A stretch of 64,000 nt of DNA from contig NZ_OVCN01000009.1 in assembly GCF_900406815.1 (NCBI RefSeq), positions 62,001 to 126,000 on the forward strand, written 5' to 3'. A program made the translations under genes and the position numbers. Positions 54,249 to 63,873 of the stretch are shown piece by piece. Every line of letters begins with the position of its first letter. Within the stretch, counting starts at the first letter, position 1. Origin of the DNA: Acinetobacter haemolyticus. Its GTDB lineage: Bacteria; Pseudomonadota; Gammaproteobacteria; Pseudomonadales; Moraxellaceae. A model generated the notes under the pieces. That model was not told the origin of the DNA. It did no database searches and worked only from the letters and a program-made list of their open reading frames with translations.

Positions 54249-54758
54249 ATGGGCTTAAATATTCCTAAACCTTTGCTGGAGCTAGAGGCAAATTGTGGTG
54301 TATTTGCAGTTTGGTTGATTGTAAAACAATATGATACCCATATTGATATTGCTGATCTAATTCGTTTGTGTCGCCATGATCAGCAAGAAGGTACATTTAC
54401 CATTGCTTTAGCTGTAGCATTAAAAAAAATAGGTTTTAAGGTCTCATTTTATACCGACCCTGATCCAAATATTGATGATAATGAAAGACAAAGTTACCTT
54501 GATGCTGAGCGTTTAAACATTCCAGTTCAAGCTGCTTTGTCTTACTTCGATATTCAGCAAGCCTTTGATCATGGGAAATTTGTCATCGTATTCTATGATA
54601 CTTTTCAAGGCGTTGGAAATCAGTCCTTAATTTATTCTATTGATGAACAACAAATTAGTTTCTGTGATCATTTTGATGTAATGACCAAAAACGAATTTGA
54701 ACAACAACGCCAAGCTGATGGTATTTGTAGGCAAGTCGTTGTTGTTGAACACGCTTAA
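54249..54758 (+). CDS. Peptidase C39-like protein, probably without catalytic His
   Basis: This is a 169-residue cytoplasmic protein starting directly at the pldA stop. The N-terminal LEANCGVFAVWLIVKQYD (about residues 10-27) matches the Cys helix of C39-like papain-fold domains. The strand that usually carries the catalytic His (GHWVVV-type) reads GNQSLIYSIDE here, without His. It may be an inactive relative or use another His (CDHFD). The link to pldA is by position only. Confidence 0.65.
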   Translation: MGLNIPKPLLELEANCGVFAVWLIVKQYDTHIDIADLIRLCRHDQQEGTFTIALAVALKKIGFKVSFYTDPDPNIDDNERQSYLDAERLNIPVQAALSYFDIQQAFDHGKFVIVFYDTFQGVGNQSLIYSIDEQQISFCDHFDVMTKNEFEQQRQADGICRQVVVVEHA

Positions 54759-54771
54759 ATGACAATCCTCA

Positions 54772-56109
54772 TCACCCAATCTGAATATTTGCAGTAGGGT
54801 GTTTTAAACGACTCTTTTTTGGAGTAGCGATTAAATAAGCTAGTGTGAGTGGTCCTAGCCGACCCGTAAACATCAATAGGCACAGGACAAGTAGGCTGCC
54901 ATCATGTAATTCTCCAGTCGCACCTCTCGACAGTCCTACGGTACAGGCGGCTGATAACACTTCGAACATCAAGTCCAGTACATCAAGTTCAGGTTCTAAT
55001 ATCAATATAATAAAGCCACCAAGAAATATGAGCATTCCAGTTATGGCCGCAACAGCGAGGGCTTTATAGGTCGTTTCTTGCGAAATGGCGTGATTAAAAA
55101 TGCGGATTTCGTCATTACGTCGCAGAAATGCAACCACACACAACACCAAAATGACAAAGGTTCCAACTTTGATTCCGCCTGCAGTACTCAGAGAGCCACC
55201 GCCAATAAACATGAGTAACATAGTGAGAAGTGTTGTACTGTTATTCATTGAACCTGTGTCAATTGTATTGAAACCCGAGGAACGAGGTACCGTGGCTTGA
55301 AACCATGAATTGACGGCTTGTTCACCAAGACTCATTGACCCTAATGTCATCGGATTACGTGATTCTAAGAGCCAAATCATGATGAAGGCAAATATATTGA
55401 TAATAACGATGGTACTAAGAACAAGTTTGGTGTTTGGACTAAGTTTTCTCCATTTTTTATTCTGTTTAATATCCATTAAAACTAAAAAACCGATTCCACC
55501 TAAGATGTACAAAAGACTAATGGTGAGACAAATAAAGTAATTGCCATAAAAATTGCTCAGTCCATTGTCAAATAGAGAAAATCCAGCATTGTTAAAAGCG
55601 GAGATACTATAAAAAACAGAATAGTAGAGTCCTTTGGGTATCCCATAAAGAGGAATAAAGCTGGTTGATAATATGATAGCGCCAATCAACTCAAAGAAAA
55701 TGGTATAAGCCACAACACCTTTAGCAATAAAAGTGACTTTCGATAAGCTTGTTTGTCCCAAGCTTTCTTGTGCCATCATCTGTTGCTTTAAGCCCACTTT
55801 TGGAGACAAACTGAGTGCTGCTAATATCGCAAAGGTCATAAAACCCAATCCACCCGACTGGATCATCAGCAGAATAATAAATTGTCCAAAATGTGTATAT
55901 GACTCTCCAATATTAACCACAGACAAGCCTGTAATCGTCACGGCAGAGGTCGCAGTGAAAATGGCATCCATCCAAGAAATTTGTCCAGTATGCGAAATGG
56001 GAAGCTTAAGTAACAAAGTTCCAATTACGATAAAGCTAAGAAATCCGATGGCAAGAAGAGACGGGGGACTTAGATTAAAAATCTTTTGTGTCTGTGTTTT
56101 CGTTGTCAT
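54772..56109 (-). CDS. ktrB: Trk/Ktr-type potassium uptake membrane subunit
   Basis: This is a 445-residue member of the TrkH/KtrB superfamily of K+ channels-like transporters with four pore repeats. Selectivity-filter-like segments include TSAVTITGLS (about residues 52-61), ISAFNNAGFSLF (about 164-175), RSSGFNTID and SAACTVGLSRG. The size fits KtrB more than the longer TrkH. The KtrA-type regulator lies directly upstream with one base between them. Confidence 0.9.
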   Translation of the reverse strand: MTTKTQTQKIFNLSPPSLLAIGFLSFIVIGTLLLKLPISHTGQISWMDAIFTATSAVTITGLSVVNIGESYTHFGQFIILLMIQSGGLGFMTFAILAALSLSPKVGLKQQMMAQESLGQTSLSKVTFIAKGVVAYTIFFELIGAIILSTSFIPLYGIPKGLYYSVFYSISAFNNAGFSLFDNGLSNFYGNYFICLTISLLYILGGIGFLVLMDIKQNKKWRKLSPNTKLVLSTIVIINIFAFIMIWLLESRNPMTLGSMSLGEQAVNSWFQATVPRSSGFNTIDTGSMNNSTTLLTMLLMFIGGGSLSTAGGIKVGTFVILVLCVVAFLRRNDEIRIFNHAISQETTYKALAVAAITGMLIFLGGFIILILEPELDVLDLMFEVLSAACTVGLSRGATGELHDGSLLVLCLLMFTGRLGPLTLAYLIATPKKSRLKHPTANIQIG

Positions 56110-56110
56110 T

Positions 56111-56761
56111 TTATTGGAAACACTCAGAGAGTTTTTTAAGATTTACAAGTAATCCTTCTAAGATAAGTACATCTCCTTTATTTAATGTAAAGGTGGTGTC
56201 CGTTTCATAGAAGATATCTTTATTGCGTTTAACCAATAGAAGTTTGACGTGAGGTGCTAGCTGCATCAAGCCGGATAAATTAATACCATGTAATTTTTCT
56301 TTGATTGGAACTTTAATAATAAAGTGATCATCATCCAATGCCATATATCGACTTACCATTGGATAGTTGAGTGCCTGTGCAACGCGAACACCCATATCTT
56401 CTTCAGGATGAATAATTTTATTAATATTGAGATGAGATAAAATAGTATGGTGTGCTTTGGTTTTTGCTTTGACCCAAATTTTATCTATTCCTAGATTTTT
56501 TAAACTGAGCACGCATAAAATGCTGGCTTCGATGTCTTCACCGATTGCAACAACAACAGCATCACAGTTTTGTACATTCAACTCATCTAGTACATGTTCA
56601 TCAGTAGCATCTGCGATAACCGCATGAGTAATTTTGTCTGCAAGGTTTTCGACATTACGTTTTTGGGTGTCTATGCCGATAACATCATGATTTAGCTTAG
56701 TAAGCTCAAGTGCAACAGTTGCACCAAAACTGCCTAAACCAATGACTGCAAATTGTGCCAT
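56111..56761 (-). CDS. ktrA: KtrA/TrkA-type NAD-binding potassium uptake regulator
   Basis: This is a 216-residue RCK protein: an N-terminal Rossmann domain with GLGSFGATVALEL (about residues 7-19) and D in GIDTQKRNVENL, then ADATDEHVLDEL, and a C-terminal TrkA_C domain (about 135-215). It gates KtrB in response to ATP/ADP or related ligands. One RCK unit instead of the two of TrkA also points to the Ktr type. Confidence 0.9.
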   Translation of the reverse strand: MAQFAVIGLGSFGATVALELTKLNHDVIGIDTQKRNVENLADKITHAVIADATDEHVLDELNVQNCDAVVVAIGEDIEASILCVLSLKNLGIDKIWVKAKTKAHHTILSHLNINKIIHPEEDMGVRVAQALNYPMVSRYMALDDDHFIIKVPIKEKLHGINLSGLMQLAPHVKLLLVKRNKDIFYETDTTFTLNKGDVLILEGLLVNLKKLSECFQ

Positions 56762-56873
56762 AACGGTCCTTAACTAAATGATTAGAATGTCTTTTTATCT
56801 ATTTTAAAATGGATAAAAATTCTCTTTGTAATGATTTTGTGTTGCTCGAAAACATTTGTCTAGTACACATAAA

Positions 56874-56901
56874 AAGAAAACCGACAACTGTCGGTTTTCT
56901 T
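56874..56901 (-). terminator. Terminator after ilvA
   Basis: AAGAAAACCGAC and GTCGGTTTTCTT form a 12-base stem with a four-base loop; the minus strand continues with T-rich sequence. Confidence 0.88.
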
Positions 56902-56912
56902 GACTGTGATTT

Positions 56913-58451
56913 TTACTTTAAGAAACGCTTATATCCAATATTGTCGCTAATTTCAGCATATGGATAAGTGATTTGTTCAAGCGTCTCAATAAGCCCATCC
57001 GGATTTTGCTTCGCATCAGTGGCTTGTAAACCAACCAGTACTCGACCTTCGGCAGCGCCGTGATTACGGTAGTGGAATAACGTAATGTTATGCGTTGGGC
57101 CTAATCGCTCAAGGAAGGTTAATAGTGCACCTGGTCGTTCAGGAAATTCCACACGGAATAAACGTTCGTTTTCAATATTGGCATGACCGCCAATTAGGTA
57201 TCGAATATGTAGTTTAGCAACTTCATCATCTGAAAGATCATCTACTTCATATTGCTGCTTTAACATCTCATGAATTTCGTGACGCTCAGTTTCACCGCCT
57301 TTTAGGCTAATACCAACAAACACCTGTGCTTGATTACTATTACTTGCACGATAATTAAATTCAGTAATATTGCGACCCTGTAATGAACGGCAGAAATTAA
57401 GGAATGCACCTTTTTGTTCAGGGATGGTGACAGCATAGATTGCTTCTTTACGTTCACCTAATTCAGTACGTTCAGCAATATAACGGAGGCGATCAAAGTT
57501 CATGTTTGCACCACAAACAATTGAGACCATGTTCTTATCGCTGATTTGATGTTCGGCAACGTATTTTTTTATACCTGCCAAAGCCATTGCACCAGAAGGT
57601 TCAACGATACTACGATTTTCATCATAGGTATCTTTGATTGCAGCACAGATTTCATCGGTATTTACCGTAACAATTGTTGGATCAACAATTGGACCTGAAT
57701 TGTCTGATTTACGCAGTTGTACCATTTCAAAAGGAAGTTCACCAATTTGTGCAACTGCTGTGCCATCTGCAAATAATCCAACATGCGGTAAAATCACACG
57801 TTCATTGGCCGCGAGTGCGGCTTTTAAACAAGCAGACTCTTCATACTCAACACCGATCACTTTGACGTGTGGTGCAACTTCACCTAGATAGGCAGCTACA
57901 CCTGCAATTAAACCGCCACCGCCGACAGCAACAAAAACATATTCGACATCACGCCACTGACGTAAGATTTCATTGGCAATGGTGCCTTGGCCAGCAATGA
58001 CGAGTTCATCATCATAAGGCGGAATAAAAACTAGGCCTTCTGCTTCAGCACGTTGTTTGGCATATTTATTCGCGATATCAAAGCTGTCGCCGTGCAACAC
58101 CACTTGACCACCAAGATTTTTAACAGCTTGAACTTTAATGTCAGGTGTGGTACTTGGCATGACAATGATGGCATGGATACCTAATTTTTTTCCAGATAAA
58201 GCAACACCTTGAGCATGATTTCCTGCTGAAGCACAGATTACTCCACGCTCAAGTTGGTCTTTTGGAAGCTGGCTAATACGGTTATAAGCACCGCGAAGTT
58301 TGAAGGAGAAAACAGGCTGTAAATCTTCACGTTTAAATCGAATATTATTATTAATTTTTTGACTAATTCGTGGAGCTGCTTCTAGCGGTGTTTCAATCGC
58401 AACATCATAAACCGTTGCTTGTAAAATTTGTCGTACCACACGAGACAGCAT
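56913..58451 (-). CDS. ilvA: Threonine dehydratase, biosynthetic
   Basis: IlvA deaminates threonine to 2-oxobutanoate, the first step to isoleucine. The 512-residue enzyme has the PLP Lys in FKREDLQPVFSFKLRGAYNRI (about residue 52), ASAGNHAQGVA, the GGGGLIAGVAAYL glycine loop, and two C-terminal ACT-like domains (about 330-510) for isoleucine/valine control. The second ATG (58451) is chosen because GGGAAGA lies six bases upstream; the ATG at 58457 nearly abuts it. Confidence 0.95.
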   Translation of the reverse strand: MLSRVVRQILQATVYDVAIETPLEAAPRISQKINNNIRFKREDLQPVFSFKLRGAYNRISQLPKDQLERGVICASAGNHAQGVALSGKKLGIHAIIVMPSTTPDIKVQAVKNLGGQVVLHGDSFDIANKYAKQRAEAEGLVFIPPYDDELVIAGQGTIANEILRQWRDVEYVFVAVGGGGLIAGVAAYLGEVAPHVKVIGVEYEESACLKAALAANERVILPHVGLFADGTAVAQIGELPFEMVQLRKSDNSGPIVDPTIVTVNTDEICAAIKDTYDENRSIVEPSGAMALAGIKKYVAEHQISDKNMVSIVCGANMNFDRLRYIAERTELGERKEAIYAVTIPEQKGAFLNFCRSLQGRNITEFNYRASNSNQAQVFVGISLKGGETERHEIHEMLKQQYEVDDLSDDEVAKLHIRYLIGGHANIENERLFRVEFPERPGALLTFLERLGPTHNITLFHYRNHGAAEGRVLVGLQATDAKQNPDGLIETLEQITYPYAEISDNIGYKRFLK

Positions 58452-58555
58452 GTTCATCTTCCCTATAACAGTTTAAAATAGGGGATCATTGTAGCAAACC
58501 CCTGTGCATTTGCGCTGTTTTCTTACAGCAAATGTCAAAATAGTTGAGTGAAGTC

Positions 58556-59227
58556 ATGAGTCTATATGCAACCCAAGATGAAAAAAAACAAGCTGCGGCT
58601 AAAGCAGCTTTAAAACATTTGCCTAAAGGCGGCATTTTGGGCGTAGGAACTGGAAGTACGGTTAACTTTTTAATTGATTTGTTACCTGAATTGCAATTAG
58701 AAGCAGCAGTTGCGAGTTCAAATGCAACAGCAGAACGCCTTAAAGAATTGGGTATCGAAGTTGTTGATATGAATTCTGTAGGCGGCCTAGATGCTTATGT
58801 AGATGGAGCTGATGAGATAGATCGTCATATGCATATGATCAAAGGTGGTGGCGCTGCGTTGACACGTGAGAAAATTGTTGCTTCTATTGCCAAAAAATTT
58901 GTTTGTATAGTTGATGATTCGAAATGGGTTGAGCAATTAGGACGTGATTTTCCGTTACCTGTTGAAGTGATCCCGATGGCACGTTCAGCTGTCGCACGTA
59001 AAATTGTCGCTTTAGGCGGTGATCCTGTATATCGTGAAGGTGTTGTGACTGATAATGGAAATGTGATTTTGGATGTTTATAATTTAAATATCCTCAATCC
59101 AATTGAGTTAGAGAAAACATTAAATAACATCCCAGGTGTTGTAACCAATGGTATTTTCGCACTCAATGCAGCAACGATCGCAATTGTTGCAACCAATAAT
59201 GGAATTGAAGAGCGTGTAGCGCAGTAA
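58556..59227 (+). CDS. rpiA: Ribose-5-phosphate isomerase A
   Basis: RpiA interconverts ribose-5-P and ribulose-5-P in the pentose phosphate pathway. The 223-residue protein has [12 protein letters not shown] (about residues 29-40), VDGADEID (about 81-88) and [14 protein letters not shown] (about 93-106), the active site. ATG 58556 is chosen over TTG 58544, whose GAGTG serves as the binding site. It diverges from ilvA and overlaps the next gene by one base. Confidence 0.95.
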   Translation: MSLYATQDEKKQAAAKAALKHLPKGGILGVGTGSTVNFLIDLLPELQLEAAVASSNATAERLKELGIEVVDMNSVGGLDAYVDGADEIDRHMHMIKGGGAALTREKIVASIAKKFVCIVDDSKWVEQLGRDFPLPVEVIPMARSAVARKIVALGGDPVYREGVVTDNGNVILDVYNLNILNPIELEKTLNNIPGVVTNGIFALNAATIAIVATNNGIEERVAQ

Positions 59228-59919
59228 TGGTATCTGTTTCTGGAGAAACGCCATTACCAGAAGTCAAAGTAGTTCGACATGCAAGGGCGAGAAATTTGCG
59301 TTTGCGTGTCGAGCTAACTGGCATTCGTTTGACGGTACCGCTGTTTTGTACTAAACGTCAGATTCAACAATTTTTAAATCAATCCGAATCATGGCTTTTG
59401 GCTACATGGGCAAAGCAACAACAGCAACTGCTTCAAACATCCACTTTTCCTGAGCAATTGGTATTATTCGCCCACACTCAACCATTCTCCATTGTGAAAC
59501 AAAAACAACGCCACATCTTTATATTTAATTGGGAATTACAGACGTTATTTATCCGAGAGATAGAGTCTGAAAAAGCACTACAAGCAGCGGTATTGGCTTA
59601 TGCAAAACAATTTTTACCTGAATATTTAAATCAAATCAGCCGAGAAATCGACTTGCCTTACCAAGCGTGTACAGTCCGAAAACCAAAGACAAGGTGGGGA
59701 AGTTGTACCTCTAAACATGACATCATGTTAAATGCAGCTTTGGTTTTGATGCCTGAGTCGATTGTTCGCTCTGTTTGTGTGCATGAATTGGCACATACCA
59801 AACATTTTGATCATAGTGAAGCTTTTTGGGCTGAAGTTGCGAAACATGATAGAAATTACATCGAACATCGTAAACAGTTGAAGCAGGTTCAATTACCGAG
59901 TTGGTACTATCAAAAATAA
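59227..59919 (+). CDS. YgjP-like/DUF45 metallopeptidase family protein
   Basis: This is a 230-residue M48-like zinc protease of the YgjP (WLM/DUF45) family. The zinc motif HELAHTKHFDHSEAFW (about residues 184-199) has the HExxH ligands and the third His. KTRWGSCTSKHDIMLN is the family's second hallmark. Start overlaps the rpiA stop (TAATG). The substrate is unknown. Confidence 0.88.
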   Translation: MVSVSGETPLPEVKVVRHARARNLRLRVELTGIRLTVPLFCTKRQIQQFLNQSESWLLATWAKQQQQLLQTSTFPEQLVLFAHTQPFSIVKQKQRHIFIFNWELQTLFIREIESEKALQAAVLAYAKQFLPEYLNQISREIDLPYQACTVRKPKTRWGSCTSKHDIMLNAALVLMPESIVRSVCVHELAHTKHFDHSEAFWAEVAKHDRNYIEHRKQLKQVQLPSWYYQK

Positions 59920-59934
59920 TAGCGTCTGATTTAT

Positions 59935-60588
59935 TTAACCATTAAAAAAACGATTGCGTTGAATTTCTAATCCTCGTCTTAAACGAAGAGCTTGTTTGAG
60001 ACTAGGTACATCATTCTGCCACTGCTTGAGTGTGAGAATGATTGCGATAATTTCAATGCGTGTCAGGATCCCTAGCCAAATAACTGCGTTAAATAAAAGT
60101 TGTGATTGTCCTGTAAGTGTGATTTGGACCAGCAACGCAAATAAAAATAAAGTCCATATTTTTGCCCCTATCGTATGAGTTGCAATTTCTTTCTTAAATT
60201 TAAAGTAGCTGATGATATAAGTGAATGCTTCAAAGATAATTAAAATAATGATTGGAAAAATATGTTGTTTAAAGAATTCTGGTTGCTGTAAGTAAATTGC
60301 ACTGATCGCACAGATAAAGAAAATTTGGTCAATATTTGAGTCTAATCTACGTAGATTCTGATCCGAGACGCCCAAATGTCGAGCGATGATGCCATCAAAA
60401 ATGTCACTGAGAAGTCCTAATGTCAGGAAGATTACAGTGTAAATGGGATAAAATTTGATTTGCATTAGGGTAATAATAACAATGAGTATGCCAAGGATGA
60501 GTCTTAAATAAATAAGAAGTTTAGGAGTTTTCTTTGCGATTGGCATCAAATTTAAGCTTGAATCATCATGTTGGAAAGAGTATAGCAT
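59935..60588 (-). CDS. CDP-alcohol phosphatidyltransferase family protein
   Basis: This is a 217-residue integral membrane protein with about six helices. The signature region SDIFDGIIARHLGVSDQ followed by LRRLDSNID gives D-x2-D-G-x2-A-R, and the last D-x3-D is present. The usual Gly eight residues after AR is Leu here. The acceptor alcohol is unknown. No ribosome binding site is evident before ATG 60588, and an ATG at 60546 is an alternative. Confidence 0.75.
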   Translation of the reverse strand: MLYSFQHDDSSLNLMPIAKKTPKLLIYLRLILGILIVIITLMQIKFYPIYTVIFLTLGLLSDIFDGIIARHLGVSDQNLRRLDSNIDQIFFICAISAIYLQQPEFFKQHIFPIIILIIFEAFTYIISYFKFKKEIATHTIGAKIWTLFLFALLVQITLTGQSQLLFNAVIWLGILTRIEIIAIILTLKQWQNDVPSLKQALRLRRGLEIQRNRFFNG

Positions 60589-60627
60589 TCACATTAGTGG
60601 TTATGTGCATGGCTCAATTTCCATAGA

Positions 60628-60654
60628 TAAAAACGACCACAAATATTGTGGTCG
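60628..60654 (-). terminator. Terminator after phoA
   Basis: CGACCACAA-ATA-TTGTGGTCG is a perfect nine-base stem followed on the minus strand by TTTTT. Confidence 0.88.
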
Positions 60655-60670
60655 CCTTAATTAGTACTGT

Positions 60671-62161
60671 TTATCTTGAGGCGTTTTGTTGAATACCTAA
60701 CGCATCACGGATAATAAAGAATAAATCGGTTTGATCTAGTAAGCCAGATACGTTCGCAGCACGTGGTCCATAAGCCGCAATACGGACTTGTGCACCAGTA
60801 TGATGTTGACTTGAACCCTCTGGAGCGGTGCCATAGTTGATTGCCATTGCAACCCCATCTTTGGTTTTCAGAGCTGCAGTTTGTCCTGGGCTATCTCCAT
60901 TTATTGGTATAATTTGGCTTGTATGTGCATGATCACCCGTTACAACAATCAATGTCTCGCCGTGTTCTTTTGCAAATTTAAGAGCAACTTGAATGGCTTC
61001 ATCAAGCTGTACAGTTTCACCAATTTGTCCACACGGATCGGCTGCATGATTTCGTTTATCAATAGAACCGCTTTCAACCTGTAAAAAGAAGCCTTTTTCA
61101 TTGTTGCTTAATAGCTCGATCGCTTTTTCTGTCATTTGTGCCAAGCGTGGTGTTTGAATAGAAAAGGCGCTATTATCTTGGCAGCTTTCAGCACCTTTTT
61201 TATGTCCATTTAATTGTGTCACTGGACCACTCCAGATAACAGGAAGGTTACCATCGGCGAATAAGCCGAGTAAAGGCTGGTTTTGATTGGCACTATCAAC
61301 TGCTTTTAACGAGTTTAGGTCTTCAACAATACGATAATTTTCTAATTTTGCGCGTTCAAGTAAGGTCTTATCTTTGAAAGGACCTGCTTTTGCAACTTCA
61401 TAGAATGTTTTCTTGCCGCCACCTAAAGTAACGTCAGCACGGGTTGTTAAAAGCTGTTCTGTGATCGAACCTAATCCACCATTTTCCAATGCGCTTTCAG
61501 GACAGCGTTTAGTGGTTTCATTTGGTCCATAACACTTACGTGCGCTGATATGCGAGACTAAAGCCGCAGGGGTTGCATCTTGCAGTTCTGTGGTGGTTAC
61601 ATTACCTGTTGCAAATCCAGCTTTTTTTGCTAGTTCTAGTAGTGTTGCATGATGGTTTCCGCGAATATCTAGGCCTAAGGCATTGTTATAAGTTTTAATT
61701 CCAGAAGCCCATGCAGTTGCTGATGCTGCGGAGTCGGTCACGTAATCAACTTCGCCATCTTTATTTAATGAGTAAGTCGTATAGCTTCCAGTGAAAGGTA
61801 AGACGTCTAAGCCTTTAAAATAACCAGCCGCGCCTTCTGCATAGTTTCGTGCTGCGGTGATTTCAGAATCGCTCGTACCATCACCAATAAATAGAATTAC
61901 ATGCTTGACGGTTTTGTCACTCAGAGACTCTCTCATTGCCTGAGTACGTTCTTTTTTTAAGCGAGTTGCTCCGCCAAATTCACTAACATGACCATTTGCA
62001 CCAACTTCAAGAAGTTCACCATCGAATTGAGGTGTTGTTACGGGTGGCTTAGGTTTTTCTAAAGGTTGATTTGATGATGAGTAATTATTGTCATCTCCGC
62101 CACATGCGGTAAATAACAGGGAGGTGATTAATATAGGTAAAAGTAATGGTTTTAGTTTCAA
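60671..62161 (-). CDS. phoA: Alkaline phosphatase, lipoprotein form
   Basis: This is a 496-residue alkaline phosphatase of the PhoA superfamily that releases phosphate from esters outside the inner membrane. The N-terminus is a lipoprotein signal (LLFTAC, Cys at about residue 20) and then a Ser/Pro-rich linker. Metal and catalytic motifs are present: [25 protein letters not shown] with the nucleophile Ser, [24 protein letters not shown] and QHHTGAQV. A Pho box lies 69-86 bases upstream. Confidence 0.93.
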   Translation of the reverse strand: MKLKPLLLPILITSLLFTACGGDDNNYSSSNQPLEKPKPPVTTPQFDGELLEVGANGHVSEFGGATRLKKERTQAMRESLSDKTVKHVILFIGDGTSDSEITAARNYAEGAAGYFKGLDVLPFTGSYTTYSLNKDGEVDYVTDSAASATAWASGIKTYNNALGLDIRGNHHATLLELAKKAGFATGNVTTTELQDATPAALVSHISARKCYGPNETTKRCPESALENGGLGSITEQLLTTRADVTLGGGKKTFYEVAKAGPFKDKTLLERAKLENYRIVEDLNSLKAVDSANQNQPLLGLFADGNLPVIWSGPVTQLNGHKKGAESCQDNSAFSIQTPRLAQMTEKAIELLSNNEKGFFLQVESGSIDKRNHAADPCGQIGETVQLDEAIQVALKFAKEHGETLIVVTGDHAHTSQIIPINGDSPGQTAALKTKDGVAMAINYGTAPEGSSQHHTGAQVRIAAYGPRAANVSGLLDQTDLFFIIRDALGIQQNASR

Positions 62162-62229
62162 TGTTTTTTCTCTAAAAATTAGTTGATAAGTAAACTAATT
62201 AATAGATATGAAATTTTGGTTAACATTTG

Positions 62230-62247
62230 ATGACGGTTTAATGACAA
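62230..62247 (-). promoter_or_regulatory. PhoB box upstream of phoA
   Basis: On the minus strand, TTGTCAT-TAAA-CCGTCAT gives two seven-base direct repeats at an 11-base period, matching the classic Pho box (CTGTCAT-N4-CTGTCAT) at 12 of 14 repeat positions. It lies 69-86 bases before the phoA ATG. Confidence 0.8.
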
Positions 62248-62295
62248 TAAAAATTAATATTTCTAACAATGAGTGAAAATTTGATTTCTTAATCT

Positions 62296-62338
62296 AAATC
62301 AGGCAATCAAAAATGATGTTTCAATTGCCTGATTTAAT
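62296..62338 (-). terminator. Possible terminator after the unknown lipoprotein gene
   Basis: AAATCAGGCAAT and ATTGCCTGATTT pair around about 18 bases. The T-run on the minus strand is poor, so termination is uncertain. Confidence 0.45.
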
Positions 62339-62343
62339 TATGA

Positions 62344-63873
62344 TTAGTTGAAATTACATTGTAACTGTGTACTTTGTAATTGGTCTGGTGCTTTTCGACT
62401 ATCCAAACCTGCACTGGCACTTAATACTTGATTTTCTTTAAGGTGTAATTGCACAAATTCATATTGAAGTTCGCCTTGCTTAGGCTCAGGGGAGCTGCTA
62501 TTTAGTAGATACTCGTGATCAGCTTTATTCACTCTTAATAAATTATCTGTGCTGTCACCATCTAACTTGGATCGAAACTTTTGATTATCTTTTATAAGTT
62601 CAATCCAGCCATCGGCTCGAACATTAAGCTGACAATTTTGGGTACTGTCTTGGTAATGACCAATGAGATATTCAATCGTTGGCAAAGAGTGATTAATCAG
62701 ATTGATGCCGATTAAACCTTGTTTACAAGGGTAGATTGAGCCATTACATGTTGCACTGGTATCTGCAAAACCGACAGCACGACGATAATCACCAGCACCA
62801 TTCAAGCGAACACTTGATGGTGTGGATGGATCAGCAATTGGCATGACACCAGCATAAGTGCGTTGTTGTAAGTTGCTGTAGTTTTTGGGATTAGTGCTGC
62901 TTTGGTTAAAAGAATCAGCAAGCTCAAGCACTGCCTGCTTTAATGAAGCTGCATATTGCTCACGCGCATTTTTTTGAGTGGTTCCAATACCAATAATTGT
63001 GTTTTTGGCGGGATCAATGTTGTCAGGTGTGGTTGCGACCAGTGAAGTTAAAGGTGCTGGATCACCACGAAGCGTTTTTCCATCCAGGTAACCATCTCTT
63101 AAATCAATAGCCAGATTATGAGCAAATTCGACAAAGCTATTGTCCGGGTATGTGTTGGCCCACTGACGTAAATAACCAAAACTCAGATAGGTATTTGCGT
63201 ATAAAGCAGTTTTTAAATGAGCATCTTGAGGTGAAAATACGTGAAAAAGAGTAGTTGCTTCTACATTTGGGATATCAAGATTTTTAAAGGCACTCAATAG
63301 TGCGGCATCTACATCACCTGTCGCAAGATCAAGTTGATTTGCTGTGATGAGCATAGGATATTGGTTTTCATCAGTAGGTAATTGTCCTGAACGTACCAAC
63401 GCTCTTTGATATATCGCTTCAGAACTTGGATTGATGAAAATTGCTTGAGTTAGATTGCTTACATCAACCTTTACCAAAGCTCGCCAAGTAAAGTTCATGC
63501 TTTCGTATTTACTCGTGAGAAAGTTATATACAATAGAACTAGGAGTTGTAGAGATCTCAACACGATATAAGCGGTTTCTGTCTAAAATATAAGGTAGAGT
63601 CACTTTTAAATTTGTAGTGGTAATGACACTTTGCTCAAGCACTAATTTGTTATCAGAATTATCAAACACCTTTAGCACGACATTACGCATCTCAATCGGC
63701 ACTTTAATGTTGAAATCTTTAGGCTTAGGAACAATAACCTCTTCTGGTTGAGATTCTTTATTCGCTTTACTTTCACCGCTACCACAACCAACTAAAGTGG
63801 TGCCGAGTAAAATGACACTCAAGCCTAAACAAATATGATGATGTAATCTTTGTTCTAACATCAAAGAAGGCAT
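62344..63873 (-). CDS. Lipoprotein of unknown function
   Basis: This is a 509-residue predicted lipoprotein with a lipobox in TTLVGCGSG (Cys at about residue 31 from ATG 63873). I do not recognise the family. After an acidic linker it has a beta-rich N-terminal part (about 60-160), a helical centre, and a C-terminal part with several cysteines (ATCNGSIYPCKQG, QNCQLN, QLQCN). GGAG at 63881-63884 (minus strand) fits ATG 63873 rather than the longer frame to 63903. It precedes phoA on the same strand, 182 bases apart, with its own end structure. Confidence 0.75.
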   Translation of the reverse strand: MPSLMLEQRLHHHICLGLSVILLGTTLVGCGSGESKANKESQPEEVIVPKPKDFNIKVPIEMRNVVLKVFDNSDNKLVLEQSVITTTNLKVTLPYILDRNRLYRVEISTTPSSIVYNFLTSKYESMNFTWRALVKVDVSNLTQAIFINPSSEAIYQRALVRSGQLPTDENQYPMLITANQLDLATGDVDAALLSAFKNLDIPNVEATTLFHVFSPQDAHLKTALYANTYLSFGYLRQWANTYPDNSFVEFAHNLAIDLRDGYLDGKTLRGDPAPLTSLVATTPDNIDPAKNTIIGIGTTQKNAREQYAASLKQAVLELADSFNQSSTNPKNYSNLQQRTYAGVMPIADPSTPSSVRLNGAGDYRRAVGFADTSATCNGSIYPCKQGLIGINLINHSLPTIEYLIGHYQDSTQNCQLNVRADGWIELIKDNQKFRSKLDGDSTDNLLRVNKADHEYLLNSSSPEPKQGELQYEFVQLHLKENQVLSASAGLDSRKAPDQLQSTQLQCNFN

